From: Saxidomus purpurata
Lineage: Eukaryota > Mollusca > Bivalvia > Venerida > Veneridae
Length of the DNA: 64,000 nucleotides
Direction: 5' to 3'
Assembly: GCA_022818135.1 (NCBI GenBank)
Contig: JAFMSR010000005.1
Location: 36,217,959 to 36,281,958, forward strand
The notes below the pieces were generated by a model that saw nothing but the letters and a program-made list of their open reading frames with translations, had not been told where the DNA came from and made no database searches. The position numbers and the translations under genes are program-made. This document shows, piece after piece, positions 37,158-49,662 of this stretch (the first letter of the stretch is position 1; the number at the start of each line of letters is the position of its first letter).

Positions 37158-40100
37158 AACATGTTGAAAATACAAGAAAGGTTTTTTTTTATTCAACGTT
37201 TGCTGCATTGTTACTAAATTACATAAGACTCGTTTATATCACACCAACTGACCTGATTATTTCTCACATTCCCACAAGTGAGAACGTATCCTTCATAAAG
37301 AAAATTCTGACTTACGTCAAAATAACTGTCCGGATAATAAGATTTAAGAATAATTTTAAGCAGTCAAATTTTACTCCTGAAGCGTTATAAATACACATTG
37401 TTTATTTATCTAGTTTTAGCACCCAAAGGCCATAAATAGGGACGGTAAGTAATGACATTGACCAACTTATAATGTTTAACTAAGTATCAAAAGGCGTATA
37501 ATTTGTTATATTTGCTTGTGCGTCAGAGAACAGATATAAATTTCCTATAGGATTGCACCAGAGGACCAGACACGTGCTTTGTTGCACGTTACATTAAAAC
37601 AAACATATTCCTCATATAATTTGCTTTAGAAACCAGTACATATTTCAATAATGAAAACTGGGTCTTAATCTGAAAAAGAACGATACCGAGAGAAGCTCAT
37701 AATCTCTTTTTTGCTACGAAATAAATGTAAATCTTAATTCGAAAGCTAAACCGCAAAAGACGCTGGAAAAGGCAGATAAGTGGCGCTCCCCTAATACAAA
37801 AAAAATATTGCTTAAAAAACGCGGCAACGGAGTTAGACGAGATTCATTTGGGTTATTTCTTTAATACAAAGAGTCCTGTTTATATTGTCTTTTATTCCTG
37901 CAAGGGACAGACAGAAAATACCTTCGTGTTTTTACAAGGAACACTGTTTTCTCGTCTTATTTTAAGCGGTTGTTTCATGCAAAGGTACAATTGGATTGGC
38001 ACATTTATTGCGAATGGTTCGGATGCGCTTTTACCCATAAATGGAGACCGGATATTAAACACATATTTTGTCTTAAAGTTATATTAATTTAGTGATCAAA
38101 ATGGCAAATTTTCAACGAAATCGACAAATATGCTTTAAACAAAAAGGTTAGTTAAAAAAAAAACAAGTAAGAGACAAACTATAATAAAGTAAACATGTAC
38201 TTTTCTGTTTGACAGATAGAAATGAAACTGTACTCAATAATTTGGTTAAATTTTCAAGTTTGTCTGAGACTGAGACAGTCAAAACACTTTTAATTGTTTT
38301 ACATCATATTTTAATTGTTTTACATCATATTCGATTAGAAGTAAAACTCTACATGTTCATAATGTGGTTATAACTTTGGTAATGTTCATTTCTGCAGTGG
38401 TATAAATCAGTTCCTCAAATATCTTTGATATATTTCTAACGGTCAATTTCATGTATTAGCACGATATCACGTACTAGTTGGTTGTCGCGTACTAGTTGGT
38501 TACAAAGCATATGCAATTAACGAGTGCAAAGTAGACTCACTCATTTAAATTATCACTGCAATGCACAGTTCTCTATATATATCTTGTACAGCTTAATGGT
38601 ATAGTATTGTTTGTATTAAGGCATGGTTCGAAATGAGGATGAACATTCTCTTCGTACCTGGATACGAATAATTGCATGTATTTATTTATCCCACGGAACC
38701 ATGTCATGAGTATGATCCTTATATCCAACTAGAAATGTAATTAATCTAAAATAAAAAATTTTAAAGTGGTATCTCGGAACTATGCCACTACAAATGTATC
38801 CAGAAAGACAGAAAGGCCATTTTGTTGCACCAATTCAGCAGCGGTATGTTTTGCTGAGCAACAAGTAGTAACAACGGTAGCATTTATAGTTTTCGTTGCT
38901 CCAAAATTAGCAGCATTAATAGCGGTAGTAGGTCTTCTTGAAAAAGAATAACTTGAATTTGTAGCAATACTGCAGTAAAAGTTTTTGGATGCACCAGAAA
39001 TACACACTGCATTAGCAGACTAAATAAGTTAGTTTTAACAATATTTATTCTCGACAATGCATGTACAAGGTGTCTCAAAATATATGTCCATTTGCCGAAC
39101 GCTTATATCTTTAAGGTACTAACTCAAGAAATAAGTTTTATTGAAGAACGATTAGATCAATATTGTTTAAGTAAAACAATTATGTAATTGCAAATATATG
39201 CATACAAAGTACAAACGTGTTAGAATAATTTTGGAATCCAAAGGAGCCTTAGCCAATGATAGACTACAGTAGTTTATGTTTATTCATTTTCCGAACCGGT
39301 TACTATTAGGCTCAGTCATTTTGTAAGAGTTTATAAAAATGTTTTTGTTGCAGGCATAGAGATGAAAGTTATAAATCGCCCTCGAGAGTGTGCAGGAAAC
39401 AGCGAGACAACAAACCAGAGAGAAGCTACTGTTCTACATATAAGAGCTATATTACCCCATCACAATGGTAAGGCTATTTACAATACTGCTGCGCATATTT
39501 CTGTGCTGGTCAAACACTATCAAGTTACAAAATCTTCGTATCTAAGCTAAAAGAAGTACTGTTCTACATTATATAAATAACCATTCAATCATTTCTGAAT
39601 TACTTGAGTACAGTCATATGACGATAATCCGTGTAAAAGAACAAAAACCTGATTTAATTACAGTACTTTTTGGGACGCTGCATCTAGTAGATGTGTGGGC
39701 GGTAGTGCTGAAATAGTAATTCTAAAGTATTTAAAGAATCGTTGTGCCATAAAAAGAAAAGCAGTATCTTCGTAAAACGGACCCGAAGAACTCTTATAGT
39801 GTGTGAATTTAGCCGAGTTATTCAGCTGCAGTCAGATAATCCTACGCGATTTGAAGTGCATGTAGTAATATCAACATCTAAAACGCCTGAATATAGCATA
39901 GAAACGTTGTAAAATATTCCTGTTTTTTTTTCTAGCAAAAGGTTTAAGCCACTTGCTTAAGAGCGCAAAACCCGCAAAGCCGAATGAAAATAAATATAGC
40001 GGATTATTGAACGAGAAACTTACTGAAATGATCGTTAGTAAAAAGAAAGGTTTGTTCTCAATATACTCGGTAATGTTGGTCCAGAAATTTTACTGCCCAC

Positions 40101-40559
40101 GCTTAATTTTTCACCCTTCTAAACTGCTAGGAACATAGGGTTTTGTTAAGACGAATATTTAAGTTCTAACTAAAATGACTAATTCTTGATGTTTTCAGAT
40201 TCAAATATGACTGAATTTGTTGACAGCAGCATGTGACTTGAAAGTATTTAAAGAGGGATTTAGAAGTAAACTCCTGTGTTCTGCTTTTACTACCTCGTTT
40301 ATCGTGTGCCTGTTCCGGATTTGGTCCCTTACACCGGTAAACACATCAACAAAGCACTGGACCTGGTTTAAAATATCACAGATGCCAACTTCGTCTAAAG
40401 AACTACGCAGAAAAGCAGCAAGATATAAACCGGTCTTGAAAAGTTTTTGTAACTACAAGCTATTAGATTTATAAAGCTTGTCTTGAGAAATGCTAACATT
40501 TTAAATGTCTGTTTGAGTCATCCCCCGTGCCCTCTGTTTCATCAAAGTCATTACTTTTG
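37158..40559. other. Intergenic stretch, no supported gene
   Basis: Small direct duplications occur at 38290-38333 (TTTTAATTGTTTTACATCAT twice) and 38470-38502 (CGTACTAGTTGGTT twice). A minus-strand frame at 38780-39007 (75 codons, Ala/Thr/Asn-rich, stop at 38780) looks less random than its surroundings, but I recognise no family and see no intron pattern. Other frames (39362, 39953, 40217) are unremarkable. Confidence 0.35.
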
Positions 40560-40848
40560 AATTTTTCTCGAGTGAAATTATGGTGATATTACCAACAATT
40601 TTCTGTATATTTTTGTGTCTCAAATTCTGCTTTCAGTAAAATTTCAAAAACCGCGGGAAACGTCATCAAGCAGCTAAGCACCGTCATCAACGTATGGTTC
40701 CCGGCATTCATTGCACTCGGTATACCTTTTTACGCTAATCCGGGTAGAAAAATGTGATAATTTTCACTGAATGGACAGTGCGTTTATCAGGATATAATCC
40801 ACCGTCATATTTCGATAAAGTACCCAAAAACATAAAATAAAATTAATA
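40560..40848 (+). mobile_element. Hairpin-bearing dispersed repeat, copy 2
   Basis: Runs parallel to 36110-36435: GAGTGAAATTATGGTGATAT, ACCAACAATTTT, CCGCGGGAAACGTCATCA, CACTCGGTATA, CCGGGTAGAAAAATGTGATA, TTTATCAGGATATAAT, ATATTTCGATAAA. The left hairpin arm present in copy 1 is missing, so this is a 5'-truncated or rearranged copy. Confidence 0.65.
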
Positions 40849-42103
40849 TAAGTGAGACCAAGATTTGATTAAGATGCAGAAGGAAAAGTGTATTGAAATC
40901 TTCATAATAATGTATAAACTTCCAAATTACTACATACAATTTACCAACTATTCTCAAATGTTCTGCAATCAGCTGCTGTCAGTACTTTGATCGAACTTAT
41001 ATCTTAAATGAGACAATAACGTCTGTTTTGCATGTTTGATTGTAAATAAATACTAGGAGTAAAGTACTTACATGTACATCAACATATTTTATTTGTTTTA
41101 CGTTACTTGCTCAAAATCATGATGCAGTATCAGACGACTGTTTTAGACAAGAGGAAAACTCCAGACACACTAGTTTTTATTTATTCTTGCCATGCGTTAT
41201 AAGCTTCTTGTAGAAACTTCTCTAGATAAAGGGATACAATTTCGATTTACGTTGCACAAAAGAAGACACAAATAATTCACCCTGCGTGATAATAAATGGT
41301 ACTAAAATATCGTGTCAGATTTTACTCAAGTTAGTGTTTCACTGCAAGACTTGAAAATTTACATGCACTTGTTTTCTCATAAACAAGACAAACCAAAATT
41401 AAAAATAAAAAGTACTAGACTTTTTGAAGCATAACAACCACTCATCTAAGAGCTCTCCAAAGGCAGCTGCCTATAACATCAGTGTTAGACCAACCTAAGA
41501 GTACTGTTCTAGTGTTTGAGATCCTTACCATCAAAAGGACATACATAAACAAAAAAATATTCAGAGCTGCTACGAACACATATAGCACGACTCTGGGTAC
41601 AGTCACAATTATTTTAGATGACTTAAATTTGATTTCTGTATATTTGAACAATGTAGAAGACAATGCAGTAGGCTAACTTAATTTTACAAGAAGATCTATA
41701 ATCATGTAGATGCCGACGTCGATTTTAAACAATATTTCACACCTTACTACATACAGTTAAGATATTACTATCATAGTTTAATAGTTTATTTTAGTCTCAT
41801 TCATTTGCATAATACACATTAAAAAAATCATGCATAAAATCACAGATAATATCAAGCAAATGACCATTCTATAATTGAAGATACTATAAGCATTAAATTA
41901 CAAATATCACAGTTACTATATTCTATTTACACCTAAAACGAATGTCATCTGGACAGACAGACAGTTATATATTAAAGACTACAAAATAAAATCATACACT
42001 AACATGTATGGAAATCATACAATGTATACAGGTTAGACTATGCACCTTCTGCTAATCGGAACCTAAAAAATTACTAAATGCATCATAAGATAAAACTAGA
42101 ATT
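40849..42103. other. Intergenic stretch, no gene seen
   Basis: Overlapping antiparallel frames at 41442-41676 have no recognisable motif. Nothing else is supported. Confidence 0.35.
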
Positions 42104-43120
42104 GTGTCCAAAGGACACGGATGCCCCCACTGTGCAGATGTGCTCATAAACAAGAGCAAGCATATCTGTATGTAAGATTTTTATGTGGAACTTTTTCATT
42201 CCACTGTTTCTTTCTGTACATATACCTAAAATGATCTACAGGTAACCTTATGTACATGTTAAATTAAATTACAAATGTAAAATTTATATGTTCAATTATT
42301 TATATGGTATATAGTGAAAAAATCAACAAAGGGCCATAATTCTGTTAAATTTGGTCGCAACAAATTTATATGGTATATAGTGAAAAAATCAACAAAGGGC
42401 CATAATTCTGTTAAATTTGGTCGCAACAAAAATTTCTTCCTTTACTACCATCTACACATTAAAGCTGTTCATCCCTGGAAGTTTAAGCAAAATCTGCCAT
42501 CCGGTTTAAGAGGAGTTGCTTCACAATATTTCTATATGGTATATAGTGAAAAACTTAACAAAGGGCCATAATTCTGTTAAATTTGGTCGCAACAAAAATT
42601 CCTTCCTTTACTACCATCTACACATTAAGGTTGTTCATCCCTGGAAGTTTAAGCAAAATCTGCCAACCAGTTTAAGAGGAGTTGCGTTCACAAAATTTCT
42701 ATATGGTATATAGTGAAAAAATCAACAAAGGGCCATAATTCTGTTAAATTTGGCCGCCCAGCAAAAATTCCTTCCTTTACTGCCATCTACACTTAAGGTT
42801 GTTCATCCCTGGAAGTTTAAGCAAAATCTCCATCCGGTTTAAGAGGAGTTGCGTTCACAAAATTTCTACATAGTATATAGTGAAAAAATCAACAAAGGGC
42901 CATATTCTGTTAATTTGGTCGCAGCAAAATTCCTTCCTTTACTACCATCTACACTTAGGTTGTTCATCCCTGGAAGTTTAAGCAAAATCTTCTATCCGGT
43001 TTAAGAGGAGTTGCGTTCACAAGATTTCGGGACGTACGGACGGACGGACTGACGGACTGACGGACGGACGGACGGACGGACAAGTGCAACGCTATATGCA
43101 CCCCACTTTGTGGGGGCATA
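42104..43120 (-). mobile_element. Pearl-like element with 167 bp core (minus)
   Basis: Read on the minus strand it starts TATGCCCCCACAAAGTGGGG (hairpin), then passes through a CCGT run (complement of the ACGG run at 43034-43081) into tandem core units. Core units begin at about 42369, 42534, 42701 and 42868 (spacing 165-167 bp), preceded by a truncated unit near 42302. The far end has another hairpin, GTGTCC-AAA-GGACAC (42104-42118). The core carries GGTATATAGTGAAAAA, GGGCCATAATTCTGTTAA and CATCCCTGGAAGTTTAAGC. Core monomer of ~160 bp plus ACGG microsatellite plus hairpin ends is the pearl / Helentron-derived pattern. No coding. Confidence 0.78.
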
Positions 43121-43760
43121 AACACTGATGCGAGAAAATAAGCACTATTGCGCATTTACAAAATGTTTTAAAATAACTATCATGACCTCTGATCTGATTA
43201 GAAATAAACTGATAAGCAGAAACTGCATAGGAGAACATAAAATTTACCATCATTTGTCGTCACCGCTGATCTCCTGATTTAAATCAACGCTGGCTTCATT
43301 GGTGTTCAAACCATTAAATCAAAACACTTGCTTTTATCAGGTTTTAACCCGTCTAAAATATCTTACCTTCTGCACAACAGTTTATATGTAAATATTTGCA
43401 ATTAAGGGATTTTAAGGTTTAACGTGTTAGGTTTTGCAACTTTTTCACACACTGTCAAGAGGTACCAGATGAACTAAGAATCTTCGGGAACCTGCCAGTC
43501 CTTTACACGTTTTAACCACAACGCATGGCCATACTGTCTCAGTAATGAACGTTAGCCTTTACTATGAAAGACTCAAAGAATGAAGGAAGGGTAATATTTT
43601 TTTATTTGATTTTTGAAACTATATGACTTTGTGTGGACACATTACCTGCCTCGACATAATTCTAATATACGAATATTAATCTAGGCGGGTAAGATATCCA
43701 CATATACAATTTGAATTCCGTAAACTTTGTAGCAAAATAATTTTGAAAACAACTTTTAAC
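43121..43760. other. Intergenic stretch, no gene seen
   Basis: Nothing recognisable between the pearl-like element and the one-armed GGGACATACCCT element. Confidence 0.35.
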
Positions 43761-44131
43761 GGGACATACCCTACAGCTAGCAGATTATCTTCCTGAAACA
43801 TAGATGATGTGTTCAATGAACGCAAAATAATAAATAAATACATTTTTTAGGAACAACATATATCGAAAAATGCCCCATTTTAGCACAAATAATATCCATA
43901 TAGGCCTTCTGTAATAAAGCGCACCCACCCTTTTATTGTACAACAACAACCTAACATAGAGTATTGAACGGTTTACGGTACCGCAATATATTTTTAAATG
44001 CCAATTTTATCGAAACTGACTCGAATGTATAACTTAAGCTTTCAGGTAAAGTAATGGTACTCGCAAATATTGTATTATTTATGTTTTAAAATTTATTTAA
44101 TTTGACACCAGTTATAGGGAGTGTCCCTTTT
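43761..44131 (+). mobile_element. One-armed relative of the GGACATACCCT foldback
   Basis: Starts GGGACATACCCTA and ends AGGGAGTGTCCC. From AAACATAGAT onwards it follows the right arm of the 34.6-35.9 kb element (GTGTTCAATGAACG, AAATAATAAATAAATA, TTGTACAACAACAAC, GGTTTACGGTAC, TTTATCGA, ATTATTTATGTTTT). Only ~30 bp of left-end sequence precedes it, so it is either a deletion derivative of the foldback form or the simple form from which the foldback arose. Confidence 0.75.
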
Positions 44132-44992
44132 ATTTCTTCAGTAAACACATAATTAAAAAAAAAATTACTTTTTTTTTCTTTTTCACGGTTTGACAAATGA
44201 ACCTCGAATGGCAACTTCAATAAATTGCAAAAAAAACCGCAAAAACCACTACACCTTACCTTATATGGTCAAAACCCGGTGCATACCCAACAATAAATAC
44301 ATTTTCCGGAGTTGCTTTAGGAGAGTTATTCAAAACGTTTTTATTATTTCCGTCTAATTCAAAGAAATATGTTCAAGATCTCTATCGCACCATAGTAAAT
44401 TATACTTATACAACCCATTGTTCTGTGTTCTCTACTCCTGTCTTCTGTTGGCTGCTTCTCTCAAGTTTATAGGGGAACACCGGGTTCAGTTTACTTTCGG
44501 AAAAGGACTAGGCTACAGGGTAGTATATTGCATACTGTCCATAACAAAACCTCGATGATACATATTTTTGTACATGTTTGTCATTTACTGGTTCCAAATA
44601 TTTTGCGATTTTAACTTTTTTCCCCAATGCCTCCAAAGATTTTACCATCGGCAATTTGGAGCTGTCCGCCCGTCTGTCCGGAGCCATGTCTAAGTCATGT
44701 TTGATGCTACTTAAATTTGAAATAAAACATGGTGAATATTTTGACTACTCAAGATGACATGTATGAATTGGTATAGATCTTGGCCGTTATACTGGCCGCT
44801 ATTACTAAAACATTACTTGAAATAGAAAGACGAACTAAATGTCCGCCTTCGGAAACACGTGACTATACGGCTAAAAAGGGCCGGTTTGATATACTAGACT
44901 GTCTACGAAGGTATACGAAATTGGCGAATATATCTGCATTCCAACTCATACCACATGTAGTCACAACAGACCCAATGTAACGTGCAATAATT

Positions 44993-45535
44993 GTGCTGGC
45001 AAATTTGGACGCATCTGTATTCTGAGTGTCAGGTATAATTTTCATGAAGTTTCTTCGGTAATAAAAATGAATATTCAATTGAATTGTACTCTTTACACTA
45101 AACTATTTTGTTTTGCAGTTCAAGAAAACATTTATGTCAAGCTGTACATGATGAAGAAAGCATCATCTGTATTCTGTGTGTCAGGTTTTATTTTTATAGA
45201 TTGTACGAAAGTTTTAAGTATATGGTTGTAAATAGAGACCATTTTCTGAATCAATCTTTTAATGATATCATTTTCTTCTTAAAATAGTAGAATCATTAGT
45301 GTCATCGATTGTTATATTTAACATTTTAGACTTATTGTCATATAAACACCGTTTTATGCTCAGGACTGTACACTGTCATTCATGTTGAATTGTACTCTTT
45401 TACATTTAAATTATTTTTCTTGCATGTCAAGAAGTCTTAGGTCAAGTTATGCATGATGAAGTTAAACAGTATAGAAAGCTGAAGTTTCTTTGGTTATAAA
45501 AGTGAATATACTTTTCAATCATTATACAGTTTTTT
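44993..45535. repeat. Local tandem duplication, units 1 and 2
   Basis: A ~300-350 bp unit is repeated. Landmarks are CATCTGTATTCTGNGTGTCA (45010, 45164), GAATTGTACTCTTTACA (45082; GAATTGTACTCTTTTACA at 45387), a TTTTGTTTTGCAG or TTTTTCTTGCATG site, AAACATTTATGTCAAGCTGT, and GAAGTTTC(T)T...ATAAAARTGAATAT. A third unit continues after the pearl-like insertion at 46425-46770. Each unit carries an exon-like block after a good 3' splice-site look-alike (TTTTGTTTTGCAG at 45118), with a short frame reading ENIYVKLYMMK. No gene could be assembled. Confidence 0.6.
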
Positions 45536-46415
45536 TATGCCCCCGAAGCGTGGCATATTAAAATGGCACCGTCTGTCTGTCTGTCCGTCCGTCCGTCCGT
45601 CTGTCCATCCGTCCGTCCGTCTGTGCATCCCCATTTACACATTTGTGTCCGGACTGTTAACTTTGCCATGCACTGAAGGATTTTAAAATAACTTGGCACA
45701 AATGTCAAGCATATCAAGACGACGTGTCACGTGCAAGACCCACGTCCCTACATCAAAGGTCAACGTCACACTTAGCGATTGAAGGTAATGGAATCCTCTT
45801 CGTGTCCGGATTGTAAATTTGGCATGCACTTAAGGATTTTAAAATAACTTGGCACGAATGTCTAGCACATTAAGACGACGTTTCGCATGCAAGACCCACG
45901 TTCCTACCTCAAAGGTCAAGGTCACACTGAGAGTTTCAAGGTAATGGATTCCTCTGTATATGCATATATGCACACATTCGTGTCCGGACTGTAACTTTGT
46001 CATTCCATGAAGGAATTTAAAATAACTTGGATCAAATGTCTAGCACATGAAGACAACGTGTCGCGTGCAAGACCAACATCGCTACCTCAAAGGTCAAGGT
46101 CACACTTTTTAGGTAATGAAATCCTGTTTATATGCATACATTTGTGTCCGGACTATAACTTTGTCATGCATTGATTGATTTAAAAATAACTTGGCACAAA
46201 TGTGGCATCAAGCCGATGTGTCGCGTGCAAGAACAATGTCCCTACCTCAAAGGTCAAGGTCACACTTTGTGTTTAAAAGGAATGTAATACTGTATGCATG
46301 GTAACTCTGTCATGCATGGAAGGATTTTAAAATTACATAGCACATTTATTGAGCACACGGAGAGGACACAGACTGTGAGACACTACTTTCCGGGGCATTC
46401 GTCACTTGTGACTGA
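45536..46415 (+). mobile_element. Pearl-like element (plus)
   Basis: Starts TATGCCCCCGAAGCGTGGCA, then TATTAAAATGGCACC and a (CTGT)n/(CCGT)n run (45570-45625). Four tandem core units follow, headed by GTGTCCGGACTG at about 45645, 45802, 45980 and 46144 and each closing with AAAGGTCAAGGTCACACT. It ends near a small hairpin GTCAC-TT-GTGAC (46401-46412). This is the opposite-orientation counterpart of the element at 28.1-28.8 kb. It interrupts the local duplication, separating units 1-2 from unit 3. Confidence 0.72.
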
Positions 46416-46424
46416 CAGTTCTTG

Positions 46425-46770
46425 TTAAAGATTCAATTTAATTGCGTATGGCAGTATACTATTTTATATGTTAAATTATACTCTTTACATCTGAACTATT
46501 TTCTTGCAGTTTATGAAAACATTTATGTCAAGCTCTACATTCAGAAGATAGAAACAGTCAGGTATTTTGTTTTATATTGTATGAGAAAGTTGAAGTATTT
46601 GGTAGTAAATAAAGACAATTTTCTGAATTAATTAAAAAAACCACCTTTTCTTCTTAAAATATTTTAAATACAATGTACATGTATTAGTTTCTATGTATTG
46701 TTATATTTATTATTTTAGGCTTCTTTAATAAAAAACATTAAGAACACACCATTTGACATGCTCTTGATTC
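46425..46770. repeat. Local tandem duplication, unit 3
   Basis: Matches 45075-45365 closely: AATTATACTCTTTACATCTG, TTTTCTTGCAGTTTATGAAA, AACATTTATGTCAAGCTCTA, GTAAATAAAGACAATTTTCT, TTTTCTTCTTAAAATA, TTGTTATATTTA, ATTTTAG and a CATGCTC end (compare TATGCTC). The exon-like frame reads YENIYVKLYIQK here. Confidence 0.6.
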
Positions 46771-46811
46771 AAATTTTATACGATACTTAATATTTCATTT
46801 TTTTCGAGGCT

Positions 46812-47190
46812 TAAAGTGGAATTATGCACATTTCTTTGAAGAAAAAAAACTAGCTGAAATAGATGTGTGTGAAAAATAGCTTTTAACCCAATACACCAAA
46901 CTCTTTCTGCTACCAGTACGAAGTAATAACTTTTCAAATATAACTTTTCCTATTTTGACTGGGAGAGTCAATTTAAAAAAAACAATTGCATGCAGGAGTT
47001 GCTTCCCTTCCACTGCCGAAATCTCTCTACCAACAACTACAACAACACAAGGGAGATCACTGCGAAGGAAAGAACTATTATTTTATTTGTCCATTTTTTT
47101 ATTTCTAAAGCACCAACTTTAAATGCATAGCAACCGAAAATCGCTTCTATAAAACACTATGTGCAGTTAGATGAGCATAATGTCATTTTA
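46812..47190 (-). mobile_element. MITE family TAAAGTGACATTATGC, copy D
   Basis: Inverse orientation. Ends are TAAAGTGGAATTATGC and GCATAATGTCATTTTA, each one or two changes from consensus. It shares AACCCAATACACCAAACTC and CTGCTACCAGTACGAAGTAA with the other copies. At 379 bp it has lost about 50 bp relative to copy A. Confidence 0.85.
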
Positions 47191-48109
47191 ATGCAGTTTA
47201 GAAATGGGGTTGATAAACAGACATTTAGCCAGTAACGCAAGGACTGGTTACATTCAATCATGATTGATAGGAAATCAAAATAGCTATCGGCGTTAATCAA
47301 AGCCTTATCACTGTCTTGATTTGTTAGTTATGATTATACACTGACTTTTCAATATGCATCATATTGAAATGCAAACTTGTTTAAAGACTAAGGTTTAAAA
47401 TATTAAAATTCAACGATAATTTTGCTAACTGTACAACTTTTTCGTCAAATTAACTATATTCTGAAAATCTTACCTGAAGTAAATGTATTTCAACTTGTAA
47501 AACATTGTTTTAGCGCGTGTTTGTTGCCAGGAAACATCAAAAGTGCACCTGACCTTGTAGAATGACTTCAAAAGTCAGTTGTGTTACTCAGGTTAATCTT
47601 AAATCATAGCTTTAACAGGTTTAGATTGTAAGGCTTATGAGAAGTTTCTTTTGGAAAAAGTATGTTTTGTACTAAGATAAAAATACAGACAATTATTCTC
47701 AATTATATTTCTTTTTCAAAAGAACTTTTATACATAACATGTAGCGTTAATACACCACATTCATGGCTGTAAAGTATGTTAACACACATCAAACAGTAGG
47801 CTCGTCCAGAATTTTTCAGCAATGTTTGCCTGTTTTGTAATCAGCTACAGAAAAAAGTGAAATTTTTGGAGAAGCATGAAACTACTTAAACAAGCAGTTG
47901 TAGGACTAAATGAGAAAAATTACTTGCAAAGTTATCAGGTATAAACCTTATGCAAAGAAAGCTCAACTTAACCATTCTTGCCGAAGTGCCTACTTAAAAA
48001 GGTATCAAGTGTTATACGTGCCTGTGATAGTGTGCGACAATATGTTCAAACATAAGTAATTGACTGTGGGAGACTAGTAATAATTTTAATTGTTAATCAA
48101 GATGCACTA
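47191..48109. other. Intergenic stretch before the pseudogene
   Basis: No recognisable gene. The beginning of the decayed family below could extend into this stretch, but no frame could be followed. Confidence 0.3.
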
Positions 48110-49662
48110 ACCAAAGCAAATTGTGGAAACGTCTTCGTTACCGAAGCTACGATTTTCTTGAGAAATGCAATTTTATTACAAAATGTTCGAAATCTACCTG
48201 ACCCAATAACGGCTAATTTTGTTAAAGGACCATTACAAGACCAAATCAAAAGTTTAGTAAAATCTGGAATTGTAACAGGGATATACAGTTTGAAACTGGC
48301 TTCTAAAACTTTACAATAGACGTGAATAATTTCCCTGTTTGAAATACTGCTGCAGAAAAAAGAGTGAATGTTTTTGTATTACATGTACCTTAGATTGACC
48401 TGGGTGGTCTGTTTGTCCTACTTTCACTTTATTGCATGTTGTAAACAATCACAGATATATGTTGCAGATCATAAGAGGTAAAGTTCTTTCAACTAGTTCA
48501 AACTGGGAGACTTCTGAAAAAATAACAAAGACACCGGTATTTCAAAACTAGAAAACCTACTTTTGTTTTTGAAAAGGCAAATCATAACTTATTAATTCGA
48601 TTGTTAAACTCAAACTTTGAACACATTGTGGTCAAATTCGATGTATTATGTCATATTTATCCTTCTGAGAAGACGCCCAATACAATTTTGGTCTTAGTAA
48701 TGGACCTTTAAACGAGGACAAAATGGAAAACCTAAAGAACTGCTGTTGTTTTTTCGCATCTTGTATACTGGCTCAAATGAAGATATAAAGTCTGACCAAA
48801 CTAACAGACTGTTTAATTTAGTTAATGACGATGTGGTATTTGATGTATCACGGGGAAAAGTCAAACCTGGAAATCATTTAAGCCTTGGAATGGGTCTTAA
48901 AAGTCTGACTGGAAGTATAAGGGTTTTGGAGATTTTGGAGCTTTTGGACAGATTTGGTCATTGTGTATCCTGTCATAAAGTGGGAGAAATGGATATGCTA
49001 CTTGCAACATATATTTAAATAAAAGCTACACCTGATGAAATATGCCATTCCTCGGGACTACTAATAAGCCTTGCATAGGATAAGTAGGATTAAAACCTGG
49101 AGACACTGCCCGGTACAGGTATCTAACATGATACGTGGGTATATGCTACCAAGTAGTACAACAAGATAGGACGAAAAGGAGTTCTGAAGATACCAAAAAT
49201 GTCGATCACACACCAGAGTTAAGTCTTCAACGACTTCGTAGATCTCAAGACATTTCAGAGCGAGGTATTGAGCCTTACAGCAAAAGGCCGAGAACGTCTA
49301 CATCCAAATCCAAGACGAATGGATCTGACGTCCAAGATAATTGTATGCTTATCCAGAAATTAGACATAATCATGATGATGAATGTCCACAATGATATTCC
49401 TCTATGCACAGGCTGGAATTCTCTTGTAACTTCCTGTACAAAAGAATGGATACATGGAAAACCTTAATCTACCACCAAAGCAACTCGACGTAGTAGTTCA
49501 AATGCTAGTTTTTAAAGTAGTCACATAATGTAGCCAGGTTATGCAGAGAAGACTTTGTGATAGTGACGAAGTTTGTAGAGCCCTTTCCTTTTTATTGAAC
49601 AACATTTATATAAGGTTTGGGAATGCAGTTTTCAGACAAATTGTGCACCCCTTGTCGCAGAT

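Noticed and set aside
36878..37217. Lys/Glu and Phe/Leu/Ser repeat frames
   Set aside because: Products of the (GAAA)n/(GGAA)n tract.
42314..42713. Plus-strand frames with repeated KSTKGHNSVKFGRNK
   Set aside because: Translation of the 167 bp core of a pearl-like element; the repeat periodicity explains the repeated peptide.
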